Positions 9,801-20,640 of a stretch of 64,000 nt of DNA are shown here, in pieces (the first letter of the stretch is position 1; every line of letters starts with the position of its first letter). This stretch comes from Multifurca ochricompacta. Its lineage: Eukaryota; Basidiomycota; Agaricomycetes; Russulales; Russulaceae. The stretch lies in NCBI GenBank assembly GCA_022496185.1, contig WTXG01000033.1:1-64000 (forward strand), in the 5' to 3' direction. Under the pieces are notes generated by a model. That model was given only the letters and a program-made list of their open reading frames with translations, made no database searches and was not told where the DNA came from. A program made the translations under genes and the position numbers.

Positions 9801-10398
9801 TCTTCAAATGTTCTTCTCGGATTCTTCTGTGCCTCTGCCTGGGCTAGTTCGATGCTTTGTAAATAACAGTACACCTGATCCACAGGTTCACATCACTCCA
9901 GTGACGGCCGATCCCATGATAATAGCATGGGTGAGAGGATGTGTGCCGGCGTAATCGTATCCTAGAGAGTAATGATGACGGGTAGAAATCTTTGCATGTG
10001 GCCTCTGCCCAGTTGATCTTGGTTCGAATGCGCCACCATGGGTATCCTAGAACCATGTCTTCTCTCCTAATCTGTGATGAGGAAGCAAGTTGCTTCGTTC
10101 TTCCCCGACCTGTACTTCCAAATCACAGCAATGTGTGATTTTCCCAGCTTTGTTAGCTGTCCCGTCTATGTTCCAAATGTTCTTTTCTTGGGGGAGTAAC
10201 TGCGTCCCCAATCCTATGTCCTCTGGAGTGTTGGCTAATGAAGTTGTCTGTAGCTCCAGAATCAATCAAGATTTGTCTGTCGGCCGTCTTCTGTTTGGTT
10301 TCAAAATGTACTGGTATTTTCAACGATTTGAAACGACTAGTGTACACAGAAGTTACATGGAGTGCTCTTGCCCAGGCTGATGGGGTCGAGCCGATCAA
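6867..10398 (-). pseudogene. A1 pol: protease, RT, RNase H, integrase, chromodomain
   Basis: Domains in order: protease with IDSGATDNFIS (about 10270); RT with [33 protein letters not shown] and YMDDILVA (about 9230, split by 1-nt deletions at about 9540 and 9260); connection and RNase H (FIGFCNFYRRFVKGF, IYTDHSNLLYW); integrase with the HHCC zinc finger (HHDLPSAGHPGI...CAECQANK) and DDE core (AMDFIVKLPPS, SDRDPQFASMF, DGQLEWTNQWLEQYL); chromodomain with LIKWKGFPDADNSW. A single TGA (7056-7058) sits inside the chromodomain N-terminus at a position that is Arg or Lys in relatives, and the frame then runs on into ORF3. The integrase half (8621-7059) is open for 521 codons. It cannot be active because RT is frameshifted. 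Confidence 0.9.
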
Positions 10399-10404
10399 AA
10401 ATCC
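10395..10404 (-). promoter_or_regulatory. Candidate -1 frameshift site at the A1 gag stop
   Basis: The minus strand reads GGATTTTTGA, where TGA is the gag stop. Pol is open in the -1 frame from the same place. A Phe-tRNA on TTT can re-pair one base back within the five Ts with the stop codon waiting in the A site. The same motif is at the gag/pol border of B2 (25352-25361), A2 (46390-46399) and B3 (54238-54247). The motif is seen; function is inferred. Confidence 0.55.
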
Positions 10405-11923
10405 TTCTGGCTGAAGGCCTTATTGACGATCAAGGCATGTACTGCCTCGTCTTCGTTCATCATATGTTCCCAGATAGCGGCTGCTTTCTGTTCTTTAGTT
10501 TTTTGGGCGGTTACTGGGTTTTCTTTGACTGGGGCCAGTAAGTTTTGTACTGGCGGTGTCGTGGTGGCGGCAGCTACCGTTGCTTCAGCAGCGCAAACTG
10601 TTTTCTTTGGGCAGAATCGCGACATATGCCCTTGTGCTCAGCAGTGAAAGCAACGCCCTTCCTTCATGAGATTTTTCTTTTCGTCATCGGTAAGGGCTGC
10701 ACGAGCCTTGGTACGATCTGCCGACGTGTCCATAGCGTTGGGGTCTCGAGGATGGGTAGGCTTCACCCCAAACGCTGCCTTCCACTGATCACGGGTTTTA
10801 CCCTTCTTTGTGTTGACTCCAAATCGTGTTTGAAAGTCTAGATAATCCTGCTGCTGCATTCTGGCAGCATTCGTCCACTGGCTCCATGACTCGGGGTGGT
10901 GAAACTGGATAATATTTTTCACCAGGGGTTGGGCAGTCCCTGGGAAAAGAGGTCGAGCGTAGCCTCTTCGTTTACATCATACCCCACTCTTTTGGCCAGG
11001 TTGCGAAATCTGGCTACGTAGCCATCCAAATCCCCTCTCTCCATTTTCAGGGATTTCAGTTCTCTGGCAGCCTTCTGCTTGGCCTGCCCGTCTGTGAAGG
11101 CGTCTTTAAATCTTTGCGCCACTACATCCCACAGATCCTCGTCTGTGGTTCTGGTTCCGGCTGTAACTCTGTTGTTCAGCCATTCGATTTGCTCCATTGT
11201 CCAATCATCAACGGAGTCCCCTCTAATAAGCGAGAGGAAAAGGTTGGTTTGTTGGAATGGGTTTACGATCTGCGGGACATTGTGGTTGAAGTTTTTGAAC
11301 GTCTCGAACTCAAGCATGAATTTCTTGCTCTGGGATCAGTCACCAGTGAATGTCGTTAGCAGGACTCCCATAAGGCGTCCTGATGGGGGAGGGAGGTTCG
11401 GAGCGGGGACAACTGGAGCGGGGTCAGGTAACTGTGCAGCGATCGTGGACATCGTTGGATAGGTAATGGTCGGGGTGTCTGAGGTTTGTCGTGTAATCTG
11501 GGGAGAGACTAAAGCAGTTATTCTGAATGTAGTACTCTTGGGTGCAACTGTCTGAGCCGTAAAATCTGTGGCTATGACTTGTGCGTCTTCGCTGCTTTCT
11601 TCGATATACTCTTTGGGTTCTGAATCTGTGACGATGGCGGGAGGATTTTCTCTCCAAGGTCCTAGGCCATACTCTGGTGGGGCGGGTCCTGTGGTAACCC
11701 AGGAACGATGGCTTCGAGAGTAACGGATACGGTACCAGACCCTCTTCTGTTCGTCGTATTCAACTGGCTGGTACTGGTCGTCGTGATAGACGTAGTATCC
11801 AAACTTGGTTTCAAAGTCTTTCCAGATGGCAGAGCCAAGGACTTGTTGTGAAAGATTATCCTCGTCTTGGCGGTCGATGAGCTCTTCGTTATGCAAGGTC
11901 TGACTACGGCTGGATGAAGCCAT
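10395..11923 (-). pseudogene. A1 gag
   Basis: Gag starts at MASSSRSQTLHNEELID (11923). N-terminal element-specific domain (VLGSAIWKDFETKFGYYVYHD, WVTTGPAPPEYGLGPW); acidic/Thr-rich linker; capsid of the Retrotrans_gag type (FETFKNFNHNVPQIVNPFQ, DDWTMEQIEWLN, FKDAFTDGQAKQKAARELK, LFSQGLPNP); zinc knuckle CFHC...GHMSRFC; tail AFSQKDF ending at the slip site. Breaks: TGA at about 11334 (FTGD-stop-SQSKK, Arg in B2), a 1-nt deletion at about 10925 in the C-run of NPLVKN, and a TGA inside the zinc knuckle at about 10636. Gag would package the RNA into cytoplasmic particles if intact. Confidence 0.88.
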
Positions 11924-11932
11924 GGTGGGGAG

Positions 11933-11943
11933 AGACTCAACTT
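11933..11943 (-). other. A1 self-primer binding site
   Basis: AAGTTGAGTCT lies 2 nt after the 5' LTR. It pairs with the 11 nt AGACTCGACTT at 12182-12172 (minus strand, presumed transcript start) with one G-U pair created by C to T at a CpG. Confidence 0.7.
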
Positions 11944-11945
11944 AA

Positions 11946-12538
11946 TGTAACGTCTGGTGCGGACGTTCGTCACGACGTGTGATAAGTCGCGTAGCGAAAC
12001 TACAAAGTCAGGTGTACACTGTCTTTCAAGTACATGGAGTTCAGGTGAGAAGTCAATACCAAGGAGCTAATCCCTTAGTATCGGTGAGCGGAGGAGTGCC
12101 AGAAGCACTGAGACGATTCAACAGTTGGGTCTTAGGAATCACCCAGAAGGTAATGCACCAAGTCGATTAAGAAGTCGAGTCTAAGGTATACAGGCTATCT
12201 GGGCAGGCCTTATATACGTAACAGAGATTGGGATCTGAATCGGAGTATCATACTCAGCGTATCAACGAAGTCGTAATATATCTAAAGAGGGAACGGAGTC
12301 GGGTGGGCCAGATGAGAATATACATAGACGAATCTGGTATAGTCACGATTCTGGTGGGAAAATGCATAAGTGTTCTGATGTAAGGTATGAGTCATAGATA
12401 AGTACAGCATGAGTCAGAGATAAGGGACAAACAGGGACAAAGCCAGTCACAACACAGTCAACATAGAGAATCAACACGCCTCAACAGTGAGTCACATGAG
12501 AGAAAAGAAAACAAGATGATGCAGCGGGGTTTGTAACA
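11946..12538 (-). repeat. A1 5' LTR (593 bp)
   Basis: The LTR has TG...CA ends (minus TGTTAC...TTACA). The minus strand has a TATA box (GTATATAAGG, about 12217) followed about 30 nt later by AGACTCGACTT (12182-12172), the likely transcript start. It is the partner of 3440-5644. Confidence 0.92.
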
Positions 12539-14148
12539 AGTTGCGTATGCGCATGTGGTTTTGTGAATCCATCAGCTAGCATTTCTCCAGTGGGTGTCCT
12601 AATTAGATCAATGTGTCCCTGTTCAACATATTTGCGAATGGTCTGGAATTTGATAGCAATATGTTTGGATCTTCACCCGGTCACGGGGTTGAGAGCCAAG
12701 TCCACTGCCCCTTTGTTATCGCCATGTAAGGGAATTGGATCTGTAACATTGTAGCTGAGTTCTGAGAGGAAGCTCCGGTACCAAGTGGCTTGATTTGCTG
12801 CTTCGGCAAGTGCCATGTACTCTGCATGAGTGGTGCTTTGGGCGACAGTCTTCTGCTTATGCGAGGTCCAAGAGATGGATGAGTCAGCAAGTAAAAAGAC
12901 ATAGCCTGAGGTGGAATGATGATCATCGGCATGGTCCCCAAGACTGGAGTCCGAGTAGCCAACAAGTCCCTCTCCGTGCGCTCCATCGTAATGAAGCCTA
13001 AGGTTGGCTGTGCTTCTTAGATAAGCCAGCACATATTTTGCAAGTCGCAGGTGTTGCGGCGAAGGATTTGCTGCATACTGCGCAAGACACGCTACAGCGA
13101 AAGAAATGTCAGGGCAAGTCCCAATTTGCATGTACAGAAGGCTCCCAATAATTTGTTGATAATATGTGATTTCTGTTTGAGTAGCCTGTTCAGTGTGCTT
13201 TACCAGGTGGACATCTGCCCCAGCAGGGAGTGGTGTGCGCGCGGGGTTCGCATCTGCCATCCCAAAGCATGCAACGATCTCTCCAATGTACTGTGATTGA
13301 TCAATTTCCAGACGCTTGATAGACCTGTTGCGTGTGATCTGGACTCCAAGATATGAGTCAATCTCACCTAGATCTGTCATTTCATAGTGCTTAGATAAGA
13401 TCCCCTTGATCCGGTTAACCTCCTTGAGAGTATCGCCTAAGATAGTGATGTTGTCGACATAGAGGATTATAATTGCTGTACCCTCCCCATCTTGGCGACA
13501 ACACACATATACCCCAGCATCAGAGAAAGTGCGCGTGAAGCCAAGCTCCAATAGAACTCCATGGAATTGCAAGTTCCATGCATGTGAGGCTTGTTTGAGT
13601 CTGTAAATTGCCTTTTTCAGTAGGCATACCTTATTCGGCTGGCCCAATGTGATGAAACCCTCCGGTTGCTCCATGTAAATTTCCTCATCCAGTAGTCCAT
13701 TCAGGAATGCCAACTTGATGTCCATTTGATGGATCTCCCAATCCTCTAGCACGGCCAATGCTAGCAGCAGTCTCAAAGACTCGAACCGGGCTACTGGAGA
13801 AAATGTTTCATCATAATCAATACCTTGAATTTGCGTGAATCCCTTAGCAACTAAGTGTGCGTGAAAGTGTCCATCGGCCTTGTGCTTGAAAACCCACTTG
13901 GACTTCACAGCCTTCCGATCAGCCGGTAAGTCCACCAGTGTCCAAGTTCCATTCTTGGCTAGTGCGTCCATTTCGTATTGGCATGTGTCCTGCCAGTTGC
14001 TAGCATAGTCTGACTTCATTGCCTCCCAATATGTGAGTGGATCACTATATGCAGCCGCCGCGAGCAAAGCACAATGCCCGAGTTGCCCATCCTCACCTAA
14101 CTTGGCATTATCATCGCCGAAGTAACGTGGATTCCTGCAAGGATTCTC
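12539..14148 (-). pseudogene. copia1 RT and RNase H (C-terminal half of Pol)
   Basis: Open from about 14148 to 12673 in the RT frame: KSKWVFKHKADGHFHAHLVAKGFTQ, FSPVARFESLRLLLALA, KLAFLNGLLDEEIYMEQPEGF, then RNase H with SSLGDHADDHHSTSGY and KTVAQSTTHAEYMALAEAANQ. The RT active site reads YVDN (about 13452-13463) instead of YVDD, a G to A change that should abolish polymerase activity. A TGA follows ALNPVTG (12673), after which the same frame continues with RSKHIAIKFQTI and LIRTPTGEMLADGFTKP up to the A1 insertion. The last codons (DFVTGLGLI) continue at 3439 and the frame ends at 3401. Confidence 0.9.
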
Positions 14149-16581
14149 TCACAGTCTCCAAGGGGGCATGTCCTCCAAAGTGGGGACAACAGTCCACTGA
14201 GTCCAGAGAAACCAGTTGCGCGGCGCGCGGGGCGGGGGCTCTTGCATTGCAGGGCATGAAGGCGGGGTAGCCCAGACTGTATTACCAGAACTTGGGGTTT
14301 GTGTGGCAACAGGGGATGGTGTCCTTGGCGGATCGACCTCCCCTTGAGTTTGCATAGGGACAGCCATAGGGAATGTAACAGCCAGTGGCCCCTCCAGGGC
14401 CTTAGGTTGATCAGAACGAATGGACAGCTCACCATTGTCCTGAAAAGGAAAGGAGCGTTCGTCAAATGTCACATCGTGCGACAAGACAACTGCTCGGGCA
14501 CTCTTGTTCCATAGCTGGTAACCCTTAGAACCCGGCTCATACCCAACAAGTGTCATCTTGATTGATCTCAGATCGAGCTTTCTTCGCTTGTTCTCAGGCA
14601 CATGAACATATGCCTTGCATCCAAAGACACGGAAATAAGAGATGTCTGGAGTGTGACCAGCACTCCAGAGCTCATGAGGTGTGCGCCAACCTATAGTTCG
14701 GGTGGGAGTTCTGTTGTAAGTATGAACAGCAGTGTCCACTGCCAACTCCCAGAAGCCAAGGGACAGGCCAGCACTGTGTAGCATAGAGTGCGCCTTGTCC
14801 ATGATGGTCCTGTTCCATCTCTCGGCTATGCTGTTTTGTTGCGGCAATCCTGGCATCGTCAACTTATGCTCGATCCCCTGTTCGTCCAGTACAGCTCTAA
14901 GCGTGCCTGACATGTACTCCCCCCCGCAATCTGAGTGCAAGGCTAGCATTTTTTCCGATGATTGAGTCTCAGCCCAAGCTAGGAATTTCTGAAATGCTGT
15001 TGCACACTGATCTTTGGATCTGAGGAAGTAGACCACACCATGTCTAGAGTAGTCGTCAATAAATGTTGCAATGTAGAGCACGCCTTGAATAGACTGAACC
15101 TGCATCGGGCCGGCCAGATCGCTGTGAATGACCTGTAGCCACTGGTCCGATTGCTTGTGAGAAGACTTGAAGGGGAGTTGCGTGTGTTTCCTGAGCTCGC
15201 ACCCAGGGCATGGCGACTGATTGTGATCGATCGATGCATCAAATGATATCCCCTTGACGGATTCATGATACCACTTGAGGGCGTTGTACGACATATGCCC
15301 CATGCGGCAATGCCAGATGTCAATAGGTTGCGACATTTGAGCATGCGCATTGAGTCCAGCCATGGAGGCATCCAGCCAGTATAGGTTGTCCTCCAGGTAA
15401 CCCTGCGCTACCATCCGGTCTCGGACTGAGATCGTAAAGATTTTATCTGTAAAAGAGATCTGAGCCCCCTTCTGAGCAAGTGCACGTGTAGAAATGAAAC
15501 GCGTTGTAACGTCTGGTATGTGCAGCACGTTGCTTAGGGTGATCTCAGAACCTCTACTACCTGCAGTGGTCTTGAATACCACAGTCCCAACCCCAATTTG
15601 TCGCACATTCGAGTTATCTCCCAGGCATACAATGCCAGCCGCCGGAGTATACTGAATAAAGTCAGACCGATTTGGGGTGATATGATGCATTGCACCAGAA
15701 TCCATCATCCAACATGATCGCACAGCCAAGTAAAGGGAAACGCAGAGATCATCATTGTCATCGCCTATCTCTACGATAGACGCTGTCTGAACTGCTAAGT
15801 GCACATTAACGGCCTTGTTACTGGCCTGCGCGGTCTCCAATCCCTTCTTCTCCTCCAGATCCTTTTTCTTCTTCCAGCACTCTACAGCCTTGTGCCCTTT
15901 CTTCTGACAGTAGAAACATTTGGTATTCTTCTTGTCATGCTTTTGTTTGATGGGCATGGCTTTGTTGAGTGAGGCGGAACCACCGGATCGACGACCTTCC
16001 TCATTCAGAATCTGCTCTTGGATAGTCTGAGGGGTAAGATCCTTTGGTGATCCGGATGCTAATATGGTGGACGTGATGGCGGAGTACGATTCGGGAAGTG
16101 CCTTGATTAGGATGAAACTGAACTGGAGATCTGAAATCTCCATCTTGTTGTTCTTGAGTGTGACGCGGGCATCATTAAGTTTCTGCAATTGCGGGAGCAT
16201 GGGGGAGGACTCGTCCAGTGTGGTGCCGGTGAGGGCAGACCAAGTATTGAATGCGGACATAGACCCGACTCCCCCATAGACGCGTTTGAGCTTGTCCCAT
16301 TTAGCTTTACATGTGACAAACTTAGTATCGTCTGCCACGGCTGTCCAGACATCCTTCTGAGCATAGAGCTCGAGGATTGCTAAGAGAACGCCTTCAGTAG
16401 CCTCCCAGTCAGCAGGAGGGCTAGCAGGCTTGTCTTCAAGCAGGTGGTTCCAGACGCCATTCAAATGGAACAGAGCCATCATACGCGCTGACCAGACTGG
16501 CCAGTTCGATCCATCTAGGATCTTGATTGCAGCAGAGGGTGGGAAAGTGAACGCAGGTGCCATGGTGCATGTAAGCGACAA
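14149..16581 (-). pseudogene. copia1 gag, protease and integrase
   Basis: The start is probably the second Met at 16563 (MAPAFTFPPSAAIKILDG), which aligns with the copia2 start. Order: UBN2-type gag (LDGSNWPVWSARMMALF); zinc knuckle CFYCQKKGHKAVEC (about residue 215-235); protease WMMDSGAMHHITP; GAG-pre-integrase HHCC finger (WHCRMGHMSYNALK, CPGCELRKHTQLPF); integrase core with IHSDLAGPMQV, LHSDCGGEY and AERWNRTIMDKA. Open for about 800 codons, then a frameshift near 14150; the RT frame picks up with RNPRYFGDDNAKLG. The D and E catalytic residues of integrase are visible, but the NSIAER variant replaces the usual NGRAER. Confidence 0.9.
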
Positions 16582-16915
16582 TTTCCAATCTGGCTAGAGG
16601 AGCTGTCAGACCCAGATCATGAAGACCGATCAAGTCCCGATGTATCCAACTGTACGCTCTGAACCGCAAAGGGTCCAGTCCCGATTAGGGATTGCTCACA
16701 CGTGCTTCAGCATCGCCATGCTCCATCGCATGGCTCGCACAAAGCCCGGTGAGGGGCCCAGTCTACACCAATCCACTGGTTCCAGGGACCAGGGAATAGG
16801 ACTACAAAAGAACAGAGGCTTGCCTTATCAGGAGATGCAAAAATGTGTGAATTACTGAGTAAGGAAGCTTGTGTATGAAATTCAATCTTCTTCTGGATTA
16901 ATTCAGTTACAGCCA
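16582..16915 (-). other. copia1 untranslated leader
   Basis: These 334 nt lie between the PBS and the gag start. I see no open frame of note and no further insert. The position corresponds to the packaging and dimerisation leader of copia elements. Confidence 0.6.
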
Positions 16916-16927
16916 GGGCCCATAACC
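16916..16927 (-). other. copia1 primer-binding site (half initiator tRNA)
   Basis: GGTTATGGGCCC sits directly beside the 5' LTR. It is complementary to GGGCCCAUAACC, the anticodon loop and stem of initiator tRNA-Met (CAU). Drosophila copia and yeast Ty5 are known to use an internal cleavage product of this tRNA. The same 12 nt occur in copia2 at 55656-55667. Confidence 0.8.
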
Positions 16928-17332
16928 TTAAGAACGCAGCCTGAGGTTAGATAATCCAAACTACCTAGAATGGTAGTTGTAATTCAGTTATGATGGTCAG
17001 AACTGACAATATATTAGTCTTTACCTAGAATGGTAGTTGTAACTAGTACGCGTTAGCTACATAGGTAAAGATAAGATAACAAAATACTCACTTCAGTTAT
17101 GATGGTCAGAACTGAAGTGAACTGTACAATAAAAGCGTCCTTTAAATACTGTAAACGAGTGTGCTTATAGTAACCAAGATTCAGAAGGATTGTGTCTAAT
17201 CAAGTAAGGTATCAAACTATTCACAGGAAGGTGAAACGCAGTCTGTGTGCTACTGCACAACACACAACTTGCTTGTTAGTACCACACACTTAGCGATTGA
17301 TCTGACCTGGCCATATTGATCCATTTCCAACA
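16928..17332 (-). repeat. copia1 5' LTR (405 bp)
   Basis: Pairs with 2969-3373. On the minus strand it starts TGTTGGAAATGGATC, a common copia LTR start. It is followed on the right by the gagtg duplication and resumed A0 gag. Confidence 0.92.
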
Positions 17333-18159
17333 GAGTGCTCTTGCCCAGGCTGATGGGGTTGAGCCTATCAAATATCCTTCTGGCCAAAGGCCTTATCAAT
17401 GAGCAGAGTGTGAACTGCTTCATCCTTTTTCATCATATGCTCCCAGATTGCCTCAGCCTTCTGCTCTTTGGTCTTTGGGGCAGTTGGCAAATTTTGGACA
17501 GGTGGCATCACAGTAGGGGCTGTAGTTGAGGTGGTCGCTACTGTAGCTTCTGCGGCATGAACCATTTTCTTAGGACAGAATCGAGACATGTGTCCTTGTG
17601 CACAGCAATGGAAACAATGTCCTTCTTTCATGAGGGTTTTCTTTTTGTTGTCAGTGAGTGCTGCATGGGCTTTAGTTCAATCTGCTGAGGTGTCCATGGC
17701 ATTGGGGTCCTGTGGTGTCATGGGTTTAACCCCAAATGCTGCCTTCCACTGTTCTCAGGTTTTACCCTTCTTGGTATCTATGCCAAAGTGTGTCTGGAAG
17801 TCCAGGTAATCCTGTTGCTGTCTCCTAGCAGCATTTGTCCACTGGCTCCATGACTTGGGGTGATGGAATTGGATGATATTTTTCACCAGGGGGTTGGGTA
17901 ACCCCTGGGAGAAGAGGTCAAGTGTTGCCTCTTCATTCACATCATACCCCACTCATTTGGCCAAGTTGTGGAATTTGGCTACATATCCATCCAAATCCCC
18001 TCTCTCCATTTTCAGAGTTTTTAACTCTCTGGCAGCCTTCTGCTTGGCTTGCCCATCTGTGAAGGCATCTTTGAATCTTTGTGCCACTATGTCCCACAGA
18101 TCCTCATCCATGGTTCAGGTCCCACCTGTGACCCTATCATTTAGCCATTCTATCTGCTC
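17333..18159 (-). pseudogene. A0 gag, C-terminal part
   Basis: Codes (with stops) for the gag tail AFGQKDI, APTVMPPVQNLPTAPKTKEQKAEAIWEHMM, zinc knuckle CFHC..GHMSRFC, then backward through KKGKT, HHPKSWSQWTNAARRQQQDYLDFQTHFG and LFSQGLPNPLVKN. The slip site is mutated to GGATATTTGA. Stops fall mostly at former CGA codons. It is cut on the right by a solo LTR, with tgctc duplicated. Confidence 0.85.
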
Positions 18160-18748
18160 TGTTATGACCAGTGCTGAATCTCCCTGTTTTCTTCACCCTC
18201 CCCAACAAGAACCCATCCTTGCTGCCCACTATGCACTTCCTGATCATGTCTCCATCCTGGGATCCATCACATGCCCTGCTCCCTTCCCCGTGACTGCCTT
18301 TGCCCTTGCTTATGTTACTATACTCATGTTTGGCTTCTTATCTCTTATCTTTTATCCTTATCTTTATGACCAGACACTTACTTAATACCCTATCAGAAGC
18401 CAGGCTTTACACCCTTCGCTTTCGTATATTTGGGCCCATCTGACTCCTGTTTCTTATCTCACAGACGCCCACTTGATTATGTATATAAGTCTGTTGTAAC
18501 TACACTGTAGACTCCAGACTTGACTTATTGAATACATTGGTGCTTGTCTTCTGGACTTCCCCTTGATCCTTGAGCTCAGTTGTCTCAGCACTTTTGGCAC
18601 TCTTCCGCTTAATGTTGTCTTAGAGTGCAGCCTCTTTGACTTTGACTCGTTACACCTCAGACTCCAAGAGGCCTTATTGGTTTCTTACCTGAACCCCCCA
18701 TCATGCTGTCACACAAGTCATGTGGAACATCCCGCACTGGATGTAACA
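18160..18748 (+). repeat. Solo B-family LTR (589 bp)
   Basis: Runs tgttatgacc...gtaaca in the plus direction, with a 5-bp duplication tgctc at 18155-18159 and 18749-18753. No internal sequence is left, so it arose by recombination between the two LTRs. Its TATA (gtatataag, about 18481) and agacttgactt motif (self-primer with its CpG lost) are visible. Confidence 0.92.
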
Positions 18749-18797
18749 TGCTCCATGGTCCAATCATCAATGGCATCTCCTCTGATTAATGAAAGGA

Positions 18798-19309
18798 TGT
18801 CACAGTTAGGTGCAGAACTGTGTCAGGGATCAGGTGGGAGCTAGCCTCCCAAGTTGCATCAAGATAAGTCAAGGCTCTAGGTCACAGCAAAGTCAAGTTC
18901 TGGTCAAGCCCACAACAAAGTCAAGGGCACATGTGAGAATCAAAGTCGACAGCAGAGATGCTCAGTCCTGCAGCAAGTTCAAGATGACAAAGGCTCTCTA
19001 AGTCACATCTTAGAGAGTTCAAGTGGGATTCTGACTGAGAGGGTTCAATGAGGTCTGAAGCACCTTAGATTGAATACAAGAGAACAGACTTAGTCTGTCT
19101 CTCTACTTTACTGTACCTTAAATACAAGTAGTTCTAGCTATGTCATAGTAAATAGAAGGTTCTAGGACTATGACATAGTATCTAAATGGTTGCACAGTAG
19201 AACTAGCTAGAACTAAGGAGAATTAGGAGGGGTTAGGCCCTCAGTAAGCAAACACTGGTGAAACACAATATCAAGTCATTAGTAACATCACAGGGAGAAT
19301 TCTGTCACA
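18798..19309. repeat. Solo LTR, D family (512 bp)
   Basis: Ends tgtcacagttagg and attctgtcaca; the TSD is aagga (18793-18797 and 19310-19314). The same family is found at 28537-29649. No coding part is present in the window, so superfamily is unknown. It lies within A0 gag. Confidence 0.88.
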
Positions 19310-19722
19310 AAGGAAGAGATTGGTCCTCTGAAATGGGTTGACAATTTGTGGGACATCATGATTGAAGTTTTTGAAAGTTTCAAACTCAAGCATGAACTTT
19401 TTGCTCTGGGATCAATCCCCAGTGAAGGTTGTTGGCAAGACTCCTGAAAGGTGTCCTGATGGTGGGGGAAGATTCAGCATTGGGGCAGGGGGAGCAGGGT
19501 CAGGTAGCTGTGCAGCAATGGTAGACATTGTTGGATGTACAATGGTTGGGGTGTCTGAAGTTTGTCATGTAATCTGAGGAGAGACCAAAGCAGATCTACT
19601 GAACATGGTACTCTCTGGTGCAACTGTCAGAGCCATAAAACTAGTGGCTATGACTTGTGTGTCTTTGCTGTTTTCTTCAATATATTCTTCAGGTTCTGAA
19701 TCAGTGACAATGGCAGGAGGTA
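19310..19722 (-). pseudogene. A0 gag, middle part
   Basis: Minus-strand relics of the capsid start (MLEFETFKNFNHDVPQIVNPF) and linker (STIAAQLPDPAP, IVTDSEPEEYIEE). It continues the frame family interrupted at 18797 and is cut at about 19722 by a GC-rich repeat. Confidence 0.8.
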
Positions 19723-20019
19723 GTGATGTGCCTGGCCTGGCTCAAAGCCGGAAGCTGGGCCAAGCCAAGCCTGTTTGGGCTGGGCCAAGCCAGGCCGTTG
19801 TGATGGCCCAGCAAGGGCTTTGGCCCGGCTCAGAGAAACTAAAAGCCAAAGCCACTGGCTCAGGCCGTGGCTTTCAACAGTACATACAAGTGCAATAGCA
19901 ATCATCAAAATAAGTAGAAATCTGATCACAAAGTGGTTGATTCAGGTCACATGATCATGTTTATTGCGGCATTTCAAACTTTTTCTTTGATATAGCTTTG
20001 CAATATGTAACACACTAAG
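19723..20019. repeat. GC-rich insert in A0, left part (continues 27470-27554)
   Basis: Begins tagtgatgtgcctggcc with many ggccaagcc/ggcctggc motifs, then an AT-rich body. After gypsy B2 the remainder (27470-27554) ends aaaagccacggcttgggcc, an inverted echo of the left end. It looks like a TIR-bearing small repeat of about 380 bp. About 33 bp of A0 gag are missing at the junction and no duplication is evident, so the boundaries are approximate. Confidence 0.5.
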
Positions 20020-20609
20020 TGTTATGCCCGGTGTGGGACATTCCACACGACCTGTGTGACAGCGTTTACGGGTTCGGGTAAGAAACCAATAAGGTTCCTT
20101 GGAGTTAAAGTATGACGAGTCAAAGTCCAAGAGGCTGTACTCTTTAGACGATGTTAAGTAGACAAGTGCCAGAAGCACTGAGACAACTGAGCTCAAGATC
20201 AAAGGGAAGTCCAGAAGACAAGCACCGATGTATTCAATAAGTCAAGTCTGAGGTCTACAGTGTAGCTACAGCGGACTTATATATGTAATCAAATGAGCGT
20301 CTAAAGATAAGATAACACAGAGTCATGTGGGCCCGAATATACGAAAGTGGAGGGCGTAAAGCCTGGCTTCTGATAGGGTATTAAGTAAGTGTCCGGTTGT
20401 AAAGATAATGAGATAAACGATAACAAGATAAGAGTCAAATACAAGCAAGCAATGGGTCAACAAGTCCAAAGCGAATCACGGGGACGGGAGCAGGGCACGT
20501 GAGGGATCCCAGGGTGGGGACGTGATCAGGAAGTGCAAGGTAGGCGGTAAAGAGGGGTCGTCATTGGGGAGGGTGAAGAAAATAGGGTTACTTGGCAGAG
20601 ACTGTAACA
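20020..20609 (-). repeat. B2 3' LTR (590 bp)
   Basis: Starts (plus) tgttatgcccgg and ends actgtaaca. Same length as its partner at 26875-27464. Confidence 0.95.
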
Positions 20610-20623
20610 TCACCCTCTCTTCT
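20610..20623 (-). other. B2 polypurine tract
   Basis: The minus strand reads AGAAGAGAGGGTGA directly before the LTR. Confidence 0.7.
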
Positions 20624-20640
20624 GGTTCTAGCAGACCTGG

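Larger units (their letters stand above)
3440..12538 (-). mobile_element. Ty3/gypsy chromodomain element A1
   Basis: A1 is a complete gypsy copy inserted in the 3' end of copia1; the TSD is agttg (3435-3439 and 12539-12543). LTRs are at 3440-5644 (holding a 1.6-kb DNA transposon) and 11946-12538 (593 bp). Without the inner transposon it is about 7.49 kb. Internal order on the minus strand is PBS, gag, protease, RT, RNase H, integrase, chromodomain, ORF3, PPT. Large stretches are open (521 and 352 codons), broken by a few TGA codons and 1-nt deletions, so it is inactive but fairly young. Confidence 0.93.
2969..17332 (-). mobile_element. Ty1/copia element copia1, split by gypsy A1
   Basis: The ends are 405-bp LTRs (2969-3373 and 16928-17332), and the TSD is gagtg at 2964-2968 and 17333-17337. 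Without the nested gypsy A1 (3440-12538) the element is about 5.26 kb, normal for copia. It has a PBS next to the 5' LTR, a polypurine tract next to the 3' LTR and a gag-protease-integrase-RT-RNase H order. It sits inside A0 between protease and the gag end. Its coding region has a frameshift near 14150, a stop near 12673 and a mutated RT active site. Confidence 0.93.
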
